Part shown: positions 35,112 to 41,969 of the stretch, piece after piece
Numbering within the stretch: the stretch's first letter is position 1
Layout: the number at the start of each line of letters is the position of its first letter
Assembly (NCBI GenBank): GCA_028691445.1
Contig: JAQUZH010000003.1
Span: 1-41,969 of the forward strand
DNA length: 41,969 nucleotides
Direction of reading: 5' to 3'
Origin: Bacteroidales bacterium
Lineage (GTDB): Bacteria > Bacteroidota > Bacteroidia > Bacteroidales > JAQUTK01
The notes under the pieces: generated by a model
Told to the model about the DNA's origin: nothing
Seen by the model: the letters and a program-made list of their open reading frames with translations, nothing else
Databases searched by the model: none
Position numbers and translations under genes: made by a program

Positions 35112-35147
35112 AAGAGTGATTTCCTTTTGGGAAATCACTCTTTTTTA
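35112..35147 (+). terminator. Terminator after gpmI
   Basis: AAGAGTGATTTCC (35112-35124) pairs with GGAAATCACTCTT (35130-35142) around TTTTG and runs into a T tract. The DUF3109 gene begins just 14-18 bp later, so it must be read by leak-through or an unseen promoter. Confidence 0.9.
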
Positions 35148-35160
35148 ATTTCCTAGATAG

Positions 35161-35739
35161 ATGATTCAGATAGAAGATACAGTTGTTAGCCTGGACCTTA
35201 TTGAAAAGAAGTTTGTATGTGACCTTTCTGCCTGTAAAGGGATTTGTTGTGTGGAAGGTGATTGTGGCGCTCCACTTGAAGAAGAAGAGCTTGCCATTTT
35301 GGATGAAGTATTGCCTATTGTTTGGGATGATCTTTCTCCCGATGCTCGAGAAATAATTAAAAAACAAGGCACCTACTATTATGACCGCGACGGCGAACCG
35401 GTTACATCGATTGTACGTGGAGAAGATTGTGTGTTTACCTGCTATGATGAAAATGGGATGTGTAAGTGTGCTATTGAAAAGGCCTTTCGTGAGGGGCGTA
35501 CTTCTTTCTACAAACCAATATCTTGTCATCTTTATCCGGTTAGGTTAGGAAAATTCGATGCTTTTACTGCGGTCAATTATCACCGTTGGGGAGTATGTAG
35601 AGCTGCGTTAGTTCTGGGCGAGAAACTTGGCAAGCCGCTTTATGAATTCTTGAAAGAACCTTTGATACGTAAGTTTGGCGAAGAGTGGTTTGCTCAGCTT
35701 GACTATGCTGCTAAGAATTGGGGCAATCGCCCTGAATAG
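35161..35739 (+). CDS. DUF3109 family cysteine-rich protein
   Basis: 192 aa. Cysteines are clustered at 20, 25, 29, 30 and 35 (FVCDLSACKGICCVEGDCG) and at 90, 94, 101, 103 and 122 (CVFTCYDENGMCKC; ISCHLYP), as in the YkgJ-like cysteine-cluster proteins, likely binding Zn or an Fe-S cluster. The name DUF3109 fits size and motifs. Function unknown. It starts 18 bp after the gpmI terminator without a visible TAnnTTTG box, which raises the question of how it is expressed. Confidence 0.88.
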   Translation: MIQIEDTVVSLDLIEKKFVCDLSACKGICCVEGDCGAPLEEEELAILDEVLPIVWDDLSPDAREIIKKQGTYYYDRDGEPVTSIVRGEDCVFTCYDENGMCKCAIEKAFREGRTSFYKPISCHLYPVRLGKFDAFTAVNYHRWGVCRAALVLGEKLGKPLYEFLKEPLIRKFGEEWFAQLDYAAKNWGNRPE

Positions 35740-35776
35740 ACTGATTTGTATTATATTTCTAGTTTATTCGGTTGTC

Positions 35777-35810
35777 TTTGTGCTAGGTTTGTGAAAAATA
35801 TCTATTTTTG
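35777..35810 (+). promoter_or_regulatory. Promoter of the membrane AraC-type regulator
   Basis: A perfect -7 box TATTTTTG (35803-35810) has TTTG (35777-35780) 22 bp upstream, slightly longer than the ideal 19. The leader is about 60 nt. Confidence 0.55.
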
Positions 35811-35880
35811 AGGTTTGAGGGATTAATCATGACGATTCTGCATGTGTTATTCCTAAATTTCTAATCTTAAAAATAGATCT

Positions 35881-37050
35881 ATGCTCCTAAGAATCATAAC
35901 GACATTACCAATGTATGTCTGTGCTTTTTGGTTTGTGACTCTCGTGATGGATCATTCATTTCGAAGTAAATCAAAAATGGTGCTCTCGCTGTTTATGTTT
36001 GTGGCCTTTCTTCTGTATCTTGGTCATTTGATGTTTTTTACGAAGGCTGTTGAACTCTATGCATTCTATGACAGCATTTACCAGTTTGCTTCCTTGTCGG
36101 TATATCCGCTGTTCTTTCTTTATATTTTATCTCTCACTGAAAAACCGACCTTACGACATTGGTTCTTTCTTCTTTTTCCTCCATTTCTAATCGCTTTTAT
36201 TACAGTCATCCTCGATCTGCTTATGGGCTCGAAAGAATTGATTGCATTTGTCAAACAAGAATTGTATCAGGAGCAAGTAGTATTTGTCTTTTCCCCTTTA
36301 GGTGAAATGCGTCGAATTACATTGGAACTTTCAAAAGGATTTTTTTTACTGCAGATCTTATGTGTAGTCTATGGTGGCACCAGACGTATTGTGCAACATG
36401 AAAAAATGGTAAAGAACTACTATTCAAACATGGAAGGGAAAACATTGTCGTCTATTCGAATTCTTCTTATCGTTTTCGTAGTCACATCACTTTGCTCAAT
36501 TACGGTTAAATTGATCGGGCGATCTTACTTTATTCAATCTGAACTTGTGTTGGCTTTTCCTTCTTTGGTGTTCAGTACTCTACTTTATCTTTTGGGCTTT
36601 TTCGGGTCAAAACAGTCGTTCTCTGCCCAAGACTTTGCTCAAGATATAGTTGCCGTGGATGATCTCACAGAAACAGCCCAAATAGATGAATTTCACGATG
36701 AAATTCAGTTTGAGGAGATAAAAGATCGTCTTTTGGACTTGTTGGAAAATAAAGAATATTACAGACAAAAAGATCTTCGTTTGTCTGATGTCTCTGTCCT
36801 TTTAGGTACAAACCGTTCTTATATTTCCCGCGTAGTCAACCAAAAACTGCATACCAGTTTTTGTGATCTTGTGAATAAATACCGCATTGAACACGCCAAG
36901 AAATTGATACGGCAATCGCGGGAGTCTGCGCTTCCATTAGGGGAGATTGCTGAGGCATCCGGTTTTTCAGGAGAAAGTTCTTTTTATCGTGTCTTTAAGA
37001 AGGAAATAGGGGTGTCGCCCGGTAGCTGGAGAGAATCCAATTCCTTTTGA
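35881..37050 (+). CDS. AraC-family regulator with N-terminal membrane domain
   Basis: 389 aa. The first ~245 residues have about seven hydrophobic segments (for example LSLFMFVAFLLYLGHLMFF and FPSLVFSTLLYLLGFFG); residues ~290-385 form two AraC helix-turn-helix units: RLSDVSVLLGTNRSYISRVV and PLGEIAEASGFSGESSFYRV, followed by FKKEIGVSPGSWR. Membrane-bound AraC regulators of this kind occur in Bacteroidetes and presumably sense an envelope signal and act on DNA from the membrane; the targets are unknown. It is convergent with the surface lipoprotein gene and shares its terminator; regulation of that neighbour is only a guess. Confidence 0.92.
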   Translation: MLLRIITTLPMYVCAFWFVTLVMDHSFRSKSKMVLSLFMFVAFLLYLGHLMFFTKAVELYAFYDSIYQFASLSVYPLFFLYILSLTEKPTLRHWFFLLFPPFLIAFITVILDLLMGSKELIAFVKQELYQEQVVFVFSPLGEMRRITLELSKGFFLLQILCVVYGGTRRIVQHEKMVKNYYSNMEGKTLSSIRILLIVFVVTSLCSITVKLIGRSYFIQSELVLAFPSLVFSTLLYLLGFFGSKQSFSAQDFAQDIVAVDDLTETAQIDEFHDEIQFEEIKDRLLDLLENKEYYRQKDLRLSDVSVLLGTNRSYISRVVNQKLHTSFCDLVNKYRIEHAKKLIRQSRESALPLGEIAEASGFSGESSFYRVFKKEIGVSPGSWRESNSF

Positions 37051-37056
37051 TGTTTA

Positions 37057-37096
37057 AAAGAGAGAGGAGATGGTCAAGGCCATCTCCTCTCTCTTT
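37057..37096. terminator. Bidirectional terminator, perfect 17-bp stem
   Basis: 37057-37073 is exactly complementary to 37080-37096, loop TCAAGG; purine-rich on one arm, pyrimidine-rich on the other. It lies between the stops of the convergent regulator and lipoprotein genes. Confidence 0.92.
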
Positions 37097-37112
37097 AGGA
37101 TAGTAGTTCTTA

Positions 37113-39023
37113 TTAATATACACCGTGAGTTAGGTCTGCTCCTCTTTCACAGGAGAACTTAATCTCAAAATTCTTCTTTTCGAGTTCTTCATTTTGATTT
37201 GCGTAATCTTCAGCAAAGAGCACACCTGTAATCTTTCCTTCGACAAGACCACCTGCAGGTCCAAATTTGGTAATCTGAAGTACGCCACTCTCCATAAAGT
37301 ACCAAGTTGAGTCAATCTGAACATGTGATACCATGAAGAATGGTTCAGTGCCCCATTCCTGACTCTCAGGATTAAAAGTATATGAGCCTGTTTTGGTTAT
37401 ATTTCTTATATAAATTGACGTTGAATAGATCGGTTGTTCATATGAATCGGTAATCTTGGTGGCTTTTGATTCGAGTGAGAAAAACATCATCTTACTTTCC
37501 ACAGAGTCATAGTTTTGAGTCATCATATGACAGAGTGTTTCCCCATCAAATTTATAAGTGGATCCTCCAATTTTAATGTAATTTTCACCCGTTTCAATTG
37601 GAGTACAAACCTCAATATTGCCGAGATCTATATTAGTTCCTTTTTCTTCTGCAGTCAGATATTTTGTTTTTATAGCTGTTCTTCCTGCTCTTGAGGCTTC
37701 TACATTGATGTTGTTGACGTTATTGGGTATTGTGAATGAGAACTCACCATCCTTTGTAACTGTGGAGTATGTTTTTCGAATGTTGAATTCATCGGTATAA
37801 GTAAGGGTGACAATTCCTTCTTCTCCACTCGTTTTTGTACAAGATGTTACTTTTCCTACAGCTTTAGGTAATGATGGGAGTGTAAAGTTAACTGTTCTCG
37901 TTTCCCCAGCAACTAATTTGCTTTCATTCTTTTTTGCAATCGTTTCACCAAAATAGTCGATAGCTTTAATGTATATCTCCAAATTGACGTCGATTGGTAC
38001 AAATGTGCTGTATTTGCCGTTTTGATCTGTATAGCGCATCACCTGGTCAATGATAACCTTAACACCCGGAACAGGATTTCCGTCTGCATCTTTTACAGTA
38101 CCTTCCACAGTGGCACGAGAAGAAGGGTAATCTAGATTTACCCACGAGAAGTGAGTGACTTCACCTTCATAGTAATTACCGTCTTCACTCTTGGTTGCTA
38201 CACCTTCTTCAATCCATACTCCTTTTTCCTGGTCGAATGACCATAAAGGCATTGTGGCAGGAGCATCAGCTTTTTGATCCTCGGCAATTGGGAATGTGAC
38301 AGTTGCTTTTTTCCCCTCTTTAATTTGCAAGGCATTGTCGGATTCATCTGTCAGTTTCACATTCATCATACCATAAGAATAAAGAATAACCTCGTCGTCA
38401 TTCTTATCAATAGCAGCCATATCACCACCCGGCATTAATTCGGAGAAGTTCTCATTTTCAGTTGAAAGATAAAGCACCTCCATTTTTGCGCTTCCTGTAA
38501 CTTCTGCGCCAGTCTCGGCATTTTTCAGACCATTCGAAGGTATTCCAACAACAGCTTCATCTACGCTTGCTGTAGCCCCAGATGCGACCTCAAATGTTGT
38601 TGCTGTAAATGAAGGAGTCTCAGTAGGTATGCTTTTTGACTGTAAAGTAGCATTGATAACAAGAAAGTCACCCTCTTTTTTGCTCGTTTTAGTTGCATCA
38701 AAGAAACCTTCTTTTGAGATAGTAATTGTTACACGTTTGTCAACGACTGGTGCAGCAAATAATGTGAAAGCACCGTTATTGTCACTGGTTGTTGTTTCGG
38801 TGAGTCCTGATTTTATGGTAGCTCCGCTCAGCACTTTGCCCTCTGCATCTGTTATTACACCGGATAGTGTAACAGTGCCTGTTGGCTGTGTGTAACCGCC
38901 GCCAACATTACCGCTACCACCATTGTCGCCGCCACCATCATCGTCTGACGAACACATTGTTAACGTCAAGCTAAGCATACTCATCATAAGTAGCTTAAAA
39001 ACTAAGTGCAGTTTCGTTTTCAT
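37113..39023 (-). CDS. Surface lipoprotein with carboxypeptidase-regulatory-like domains
   Basis: 636 aa. A lipoprotein signal ends in TLTMC (Cys24), followed directly by SSDDD, the acidic export signal that sends Bacteroidetes lipoproteins to the outer face, and then a Gly/Asn linker. Residues ~48-132 and ~303-385 are carboxypeptidase-D regulatory-like beta-sandwiches (TLSGVITDAEGKVLSGATI and ATVEGTVKDADGNPVPGVKV). Between them (~140-300) is a ZU5-like or FIMAC-like beta region with VSFPIAEDQK-type strands; the rest is beta-rich and unrecognised. No catalytic motif was found. I infer a surface structural or binding role. No clear -7 box: the closest is AATATTTG (39069-39076, one mismatch). 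Confidence 0.87.
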   Translation of the reverse strand: MKTKLHLVFKLLMMSMLSLTLTMCSSDDDGGGDNGGSGNVGGGYTQPTGTVTLSGVITDAEGKVLSGATIKSGLTETTTSDNNGAFTLFAAPVVDKRVTITISKEGFFDATKTSKKEGDFLVINATLQSKSIPTETPSFTATTFEVASGATASVDEAVVGIPSNGLKNAETGAEVTGSAKMEVLYLSTENENFSELMPGGDMAAIDKNDDEVILYSYGMMNVKLTDESDNALQIKEGKKATVTFPIAEDQKADAPATMPLWSFDQEKGVWIEEGVATKSEDGNYYEGEVTHFSWVNLDYPSSRATVEGTVKDADGNPVPGVKVIIDQVMRYTDQNGKYSTFVPIDVNLEIYIKAIDYFGETIAKKNESKLVAGETRTVNFTLPSLPKAVGKVTSCTKTSGEEGIVTLTYTDEFNIRKTYSTVTKDGEFSFTIPNNVNNINVEASRAGRTAIKTKYLTAEEKGTNIDLGNIEVCTPIETGENYIKIGGSTYKFDGETLCHMMTQNYDSVESKMMFFSLESKATKITDSYEQPIYSTSIYIRNITKTGSYTFNPESQEWGTEPFFMVSHVQIDSTWYFMESGVLQITKFGPAGGLVEGKITGVLFAEDYANQNEELEKKNFEIKFSCERGADLTHGVY

Positions 39024-39204
39024 AATTATTCAATTTAAATGTTAGTGATGTCCGAAAAATTATTAGTACAAATATTGCAATTATTTTTAATAAAGTGGCT
39101 ACTAATTTGTAAAAATGCGCTCTCAAATCGTATAAAAATGGGATATTTACGCATTACTCTTGATCGCTGAGTGAAATAATTTGAAAGTTTCTATCTGTGA
39201 AGAC

Positions 39205-40122
39205 TTATTTGCCAGAGATTCGATCGAGTTGTTCTCTTAGTTTTTCATAACCGCCTCTCTGTATGGCAGACTTTTTAAAGAGCCGCTTGAAAGTTTCTTT
39301 ATCCAGATTTATCCAGGTTTGGTAATCCATGGAGATGAGTTCATCTGTTGGAAGTAAGTTCTCGGAGGTGTGAGGTGTTGCGAATCGATTATGAGGACAG
39401 ACTTCCTGACAACGGTCACATCCATATATTCGGTTGCCAAATAGATCGCTGATCTCTTTGGGTGTCTCTTTATGGTTTTCTATGGTCTGGTAGGAGATGC
39501 ATCGTTGGGCATTCATTACCTGAGGAGAAAGAAAGGCGCTTGTCGGACACGCATCCTGACAGGCTGTGCATGTGCCACAATGCGAACTCATCGGAGAATC
39601 GGGCGTAAGTTCAAGATCCAAGATGAGTTCGCCAAGAAAGAAATAGGATCCTTTGTGTGGAAGAATCAAAAGGTGATTTTTCCCTCTCCAACCGATACCT
39701 GCTTTCCATGCCCAATAGCTCTCCATTACAGGTGCTGAATCAACAAAGCATCTGCCTTGTGCAGGAGCGATGTTTTGGTTGATAAAGAGTAATAAGTTGT
39801 TTAGTATTTCTTTTAGAACGTAGTGATAGTCCATGCCATAGGCATACCGGGCAATCAGTGGGGCTGTAGGATGCTGGTGAGTATGTGGGTAGTAATTAAG
39901 TGCCACAACAATGACAGAGCGTGCATTCTCAACAAGAACTCGCGGATCATTCCGAAGCTCTGTATTGCGTTCCAGATAGCTCATTTCTCCATGAAATCCT
40001 TTTGCAATCCATGTTTGAAAGTGAGAAATCTCTTCCGTATCAACGGCCTCCGCCTTTGCGATGCCACAAGCATCTAATCCGAGACGGAGAGCTTCCTGCT
40101 TGATCAGCTCGGCGGCATTCAT
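39205..40122 (-). CDS. queG: Epoxyqueuosine reductase
   Basis: 305 aa. Two ferredoxin-type [4Fe-4S] motifs are intact: CGTCTACQDACP (Cys182, 185, 188, 192) with Cys208, and CDRCQEVCPHNR (Cys235, 238, 242). Cobalamin-binding and catalytic regions (CFVDSAPVMESYWAWKAGIG, Asp128) match QueG, which reduces epoxyqueuosine to queuosine in tRNA with cobalamin. The C-terminal HEAT-like extension of E. coli QueG is absent, as in many short forms. It overlaps the deacetylase gene by 4 bp (ATGA) and is last in an operon. Confidence 0.97.
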   Translation of the reverse strand: MNAAELIKQEALRLGLDACGIAKAEAVDTEEISHFQTWIAKGFHGEMSYLERNTELRNDPRVLVENARSVIVVALNYYPHTHQHPTAPLIARYAYGMDYHYVLKEILNNLLLFINQNIAPAQGRCFVDSAPVMESYWAWKAGIGWRGKNHLLILPHKGSYFFLGELILDLELTPDSPMSSHCGTCTACQDACPTSAFLSPQVMNAQRCISYQTIENHKETPKEISDLFGNRIYGCDRCQEVCPHNRFATPHTSENLLPTDELISMDYQTWINLDKETFKRLFKKSAIQRGGYEKLREQLDRISGK

Positions 40123-40742
40123 TCTTTTGCCTGATCAAAGGTCTTGAAGGTATAACCTTGTGACAATAGCCATTCAATTGAGAGAGGAAGGGCATATTTC
40201 ATATTCTTTTCAGCTTTCAGAGAGTCATGAAAAACAATGATCGACCCATTGCGGGCATACTTTTTGACCTTTTTGAAAACCTGTTCGCCGTTCAGTTTGT
40301 TGCTGTAATCACGGGTTACCAAATCCCACATGATCACTTTGTATTTTCTATGTAATACAAGAGATTGATTGCGGCGTAATTGTCCGTGAGGCGGACGAAA
40401 GTACGGGCTATGAATAAGTTCTGTGGTCTCTTCAATATTCTTCAGATAGCGAATTCCTTGTATTTCATATCCCCTAATGTGATTAAAAGTATGGTTACCC
40501 ACCAGATGGCCCCTTTCTTTGACCATTTGGAAAACCTCTGGATTTTTCTTTACATTATCGCCAACCATAAAGAAACAGGCTTTAATCTGATACTTGTCGA
40601 GCAGGTCTAATACCCAAGGAGTCACCTCGGGAATGGGGCCGTCATCGAAAGTCAAATAGACTGCTTTCTCTTTCGGAGACATTCTCCAGATGGCCTTTGG
40701 GTAGAGTGCCCGGAATAAGTACGGAGGCTGCTCAATAATCAT
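40119..40742 (-). CDS. Polysaccharide deacetylase (NodB-like)
   Basis: 207 aa. CE4 motifs: TFDDGP (Asp33-Asp34), HTFNH (His84, His88, the metal ligands), RPPHGQ (116-121), WDLVTRDY (139-146) and IIVFHDS with His172. These enzymes remove N-acetyl groups from chitin, peptidoglycan or similar glycans. There is no signal peptide, so it is either cytosolic or uses an internal anchor; the N-terminal YLFRALYPKAIWRM precedes the domain directly. It lies 8 bp after the DUF2723 gene and overlaps queG, so it is the middle gene of an operon. Confidence 0.92.
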   Translation of the reverse strand: MIIEQPPYLFRALYPKAIWRMSPKEKAVYLTFDDGPIPEVTPWVLDLLDKYQIKACFFMVGDNVKKNPEVFQMVKERGHLVGNHTFNHIRGYEIQGIRYLKNIEETTELIHSPYFRPPHGQLRRNQSLVLHRKYKVIMWDLVTRDYSNKLNGEQVFKKVKKYARNGSIIVFHDSLKAEKNMKYALPLSIEWLLSQGYTFKTFDQAKE

Positions 40743-40750
40743 GTCCTAAC

Positions 40751-41969
40751 TTATTGCAAGTTACTTAGATAGTCTTTATGCTGTTGCATGCGCTCAGGCT
40801 CAAAAGTCTGATAAACACGCAACACTTCTTTATAGATTGCCAGTTGGAATTGAATATCTTCTTTTGCACCTCTCATCTGTTTGTCTGTCAGACTGAAATA
40901 CCAATTCAATGTTTTCTTGGTATTATCCATAATATCTTCCAAGACTTCAGCTGCTTTTTGGTTTTCACCTACTTTGTAAAAACATTCGCCAAGAGCAATA
41001 GCAAAATAATTATAAGGAACATTGCTTGCAGGAATCTTTTCCTGACAGTAAAGAAGAACCTCTTTTGCTCTTTCTTTCTCTCCCTTTTGAATTAAAGCAT
41101 CAGCAAGTTTACAGTACATTGAGCGGAGGGTACGGCTCATAGACATTACCTGCTCATCGAGATAGACACCTGGCTTCTCAATACCTCCAAAACGGAACTT
41201 ATGCATCATGTTGTCATACATTTTATCCGTATCGATCGTTGGACCAGGCTGATTAACGGGAATAATCTGATAGGCAAGTCCGGTTTGAGCAAAGTTTTTG
41301 GTCAGGCCCAAGAACTGATCACCACCCACCGATATGGCATAATACATGGGGCGTTGCCAGTTATTCTGAGCCAACATCTCCAGGATCATCAACTCTTGTT
41401 TGCCCAGAGCCATCTTGCTTTTGAGGTTGAAATCTATCTGTTTGGCTATTGCGCCTGCTGCTTCCGGTCTCAGTGTACCTGATTTTACCACTTGCGTTGA
41501 GTCAACTGGTAAGAATAGCTGTTTAGAGGGAATATAGTCAATTTTAGTAGAATAACCAGGTATTGTTTTCATTCTAGGATCGTCTGACTTCACAAATTCC
41601 AATGCCGTCTTCAGATCAAGAGGCTCATTAATCCTGTCTAGTAAATAAGCATAATCGCGTGTACCTTGTACATATTGATCGCGTGTCCAGGAGATAGGAA
41701 GCGGCTGTGATTCGTAGGCCTCCCGCTTCATTTGGTCAATATACCAGTCTGTCTGCAAATAGCTGAGGTTACAAACGCGAACATCTCTGCGTACACCTTC
41801 CACCTCCTGCAGATACCATAACGGGAACGTATCGTTATCACCATTGGTAAATATGATTGCGTTTGGTTCGCACGAATTGAGATAATTGGCACCAAAGTCC
41901 GGACATACCGTACGACCTGAACGGTCGTGGTCGTCCCACGTCTGACTGATCATCTGAACAGGTACCAAC
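40751..41969 (-). CDS. DUF2723/GT117-family glycosyltransferase, C-terminal half, truncated by window end
   Basis: The frame is open to the last base, so only the C-terminal 406 codons are visible and the start is outside; the TTG at 41968 is not a start. The visible part begins with QTWDDHDRSGR and has FTNGDNDTFPLWYLQEVEGVRRDVRV, typical of the region following the membrane domain in DUF2723 proteins (relatives of TMEM260, GT117). Residues ~285-400 form TPR-like helices (LADALIQKGEKERAKEVL; ALGECFYKVGENQKAAEVLE). The membrane part is off the window. Such proteins are proposed to O-mannosylate proteins in Bacteroidetes (inference). First visible gene of an operon with the deacetylase and queG. 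Confidence 0.85.
   Translation of the reverse strand, partial: LVPVQMISQTWDDHDRSGRTVCPDFGANYLNSCEPNAIIFTNGDNDTFPLWYLQEVEGVRRDVRVCNLSYLQTDWYIDQMKREAYESQPLPISWTRDQYVQGTRDYAYLLDRINEPLDLKTALEFVKSDDPRMKTIPGYSTKIDYIPSKQLFLPVDSTQVVKSGTLRPEAAGAIAKQIDFNLKSKMALGKQELMILEMLAQNNWQRPMYYAISVGGDQFLGLTKNFAQTGLAYQIIPVNQPGPTIDTDKMYDNMMHKFRFGGIEKPGVYLDEQVMSMSRTLRSMYCKLADALIQKGEKERAKEVLLYCQEKIPASNVPYNYFAIALGECFYKVGENQKAAEVLEDIMDNTKKTLNWYFSLTDKQMRGAKEDIQFQLAIYKEVLRVYQTFEPERMQQHKDYLSNLQ

Noticed and set aside
1-41969. tRNA, rRNA, riboswitch, prophage or insertion sequence
   Set aside because: I looked through the intergenic gaps on both strands and found no tRNA-like fold, conserved rRNA, recognisable riboswitch, transposase or integrase. 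A covariance-model scan would settle the RNA part.

Overview
The window is chromosomal DNA from a member of the Bacteroidetes, most likely the order Bacteroidales (a Parabacteroides- or Dysgonomonas-like anaerobe; the genus is inference). The evidence: at least thirteen perfect TAnnTTTG -7 boxes, the Bacteroidetes housekeeping promoter motif, sit just upstream of genes, two of them with TTTG exactly 19 bp further up; three large secreted proteins end in type IX secretion (T9SS) type A-like C-terminal domains; one surface lipoprotein has Cys followed by an acidic SSDDD run; and there are anaerobe genes such as rubrerythrin. The gene density is normal and there is no phage, insertion sequence, CRISPR array, rRNA or tRNA that I can see.

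Layout. 1-4363: the 3' part of a giant repeat-built secreted protein whose 5' end lies outside the window. 4551-7416: a ComEA-like helix-hairpin-helix/outer-membrane barrel protein and a radical SAM protein. 7479-9191 (-): a SulP transporter. 9533-10111: rubrerythrin. 10151-11126: almost 1 kb without a conventional gene, holding a 14-T tract, a 19-bp perfect hairpin, direct repeats, a REP-like palindrome and an interrupted small reading frame; this is the least explained part of the window. 11127-15276: an apparent operon of XRE-cupin regulator, AMP-forming acyl-CoA ligase and exported heparinase II/III-like protein, with a dyad right after the promoter. 15279-18210 (-): operon of LTA-synthase-like sulfatase-fold membrane enzyme, YraN and BirA. 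18357-25190 (-): a T9SS papain-like protease with FN3, LamG and PKD modules, and a GH35 beta-galactosidase lipoprotein, each with its own promoter. 25535-28687: a T9SS multidomain protein with a carbohydrate-binding-like module. 28861-32084: divergent YhcC-type radical SAM protein and dipeptidyl peptidase IV. 32149-35097: PAP2 phosphatase plus RsmI-like methyltransferase (-), diverging from phosphoglycerate mutase (gpmI). 35161-37050: DUF3109 protein and a membrane AraC-type regulator. 37113-39023 (-): a surface lipoprotein. 39205-41969 (-): an operon of DUF2723/GT117-type glycosyltransferase (truncated by the window end), polysaccharide deacetylase and QueG.

How they work together. Much of the window codes for cell-surface and extracellular work on proteins and glycans (C1A protease, DPP IV, GH35, heparinase-like, LamG/CBM proteins, surface lipoprotein), mixed with housekeeping genes (gpmI, birA, queG, yraN). 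There is no SusC/SusD pair, so this is not a classical polysaccharide utilisation locus. Transcription units are cleanly separated by strong hairpin terminators, several placed between convergent genes so that they can serve both strands. I see no clear-cut new multi-gene system. The best candidates for something undescribed are the 10.2-11.0 kb repeat-rich region, the XRE-cupin/ligase/heparinase operon with its dyad, and the tandem-module architecture of the first protein.
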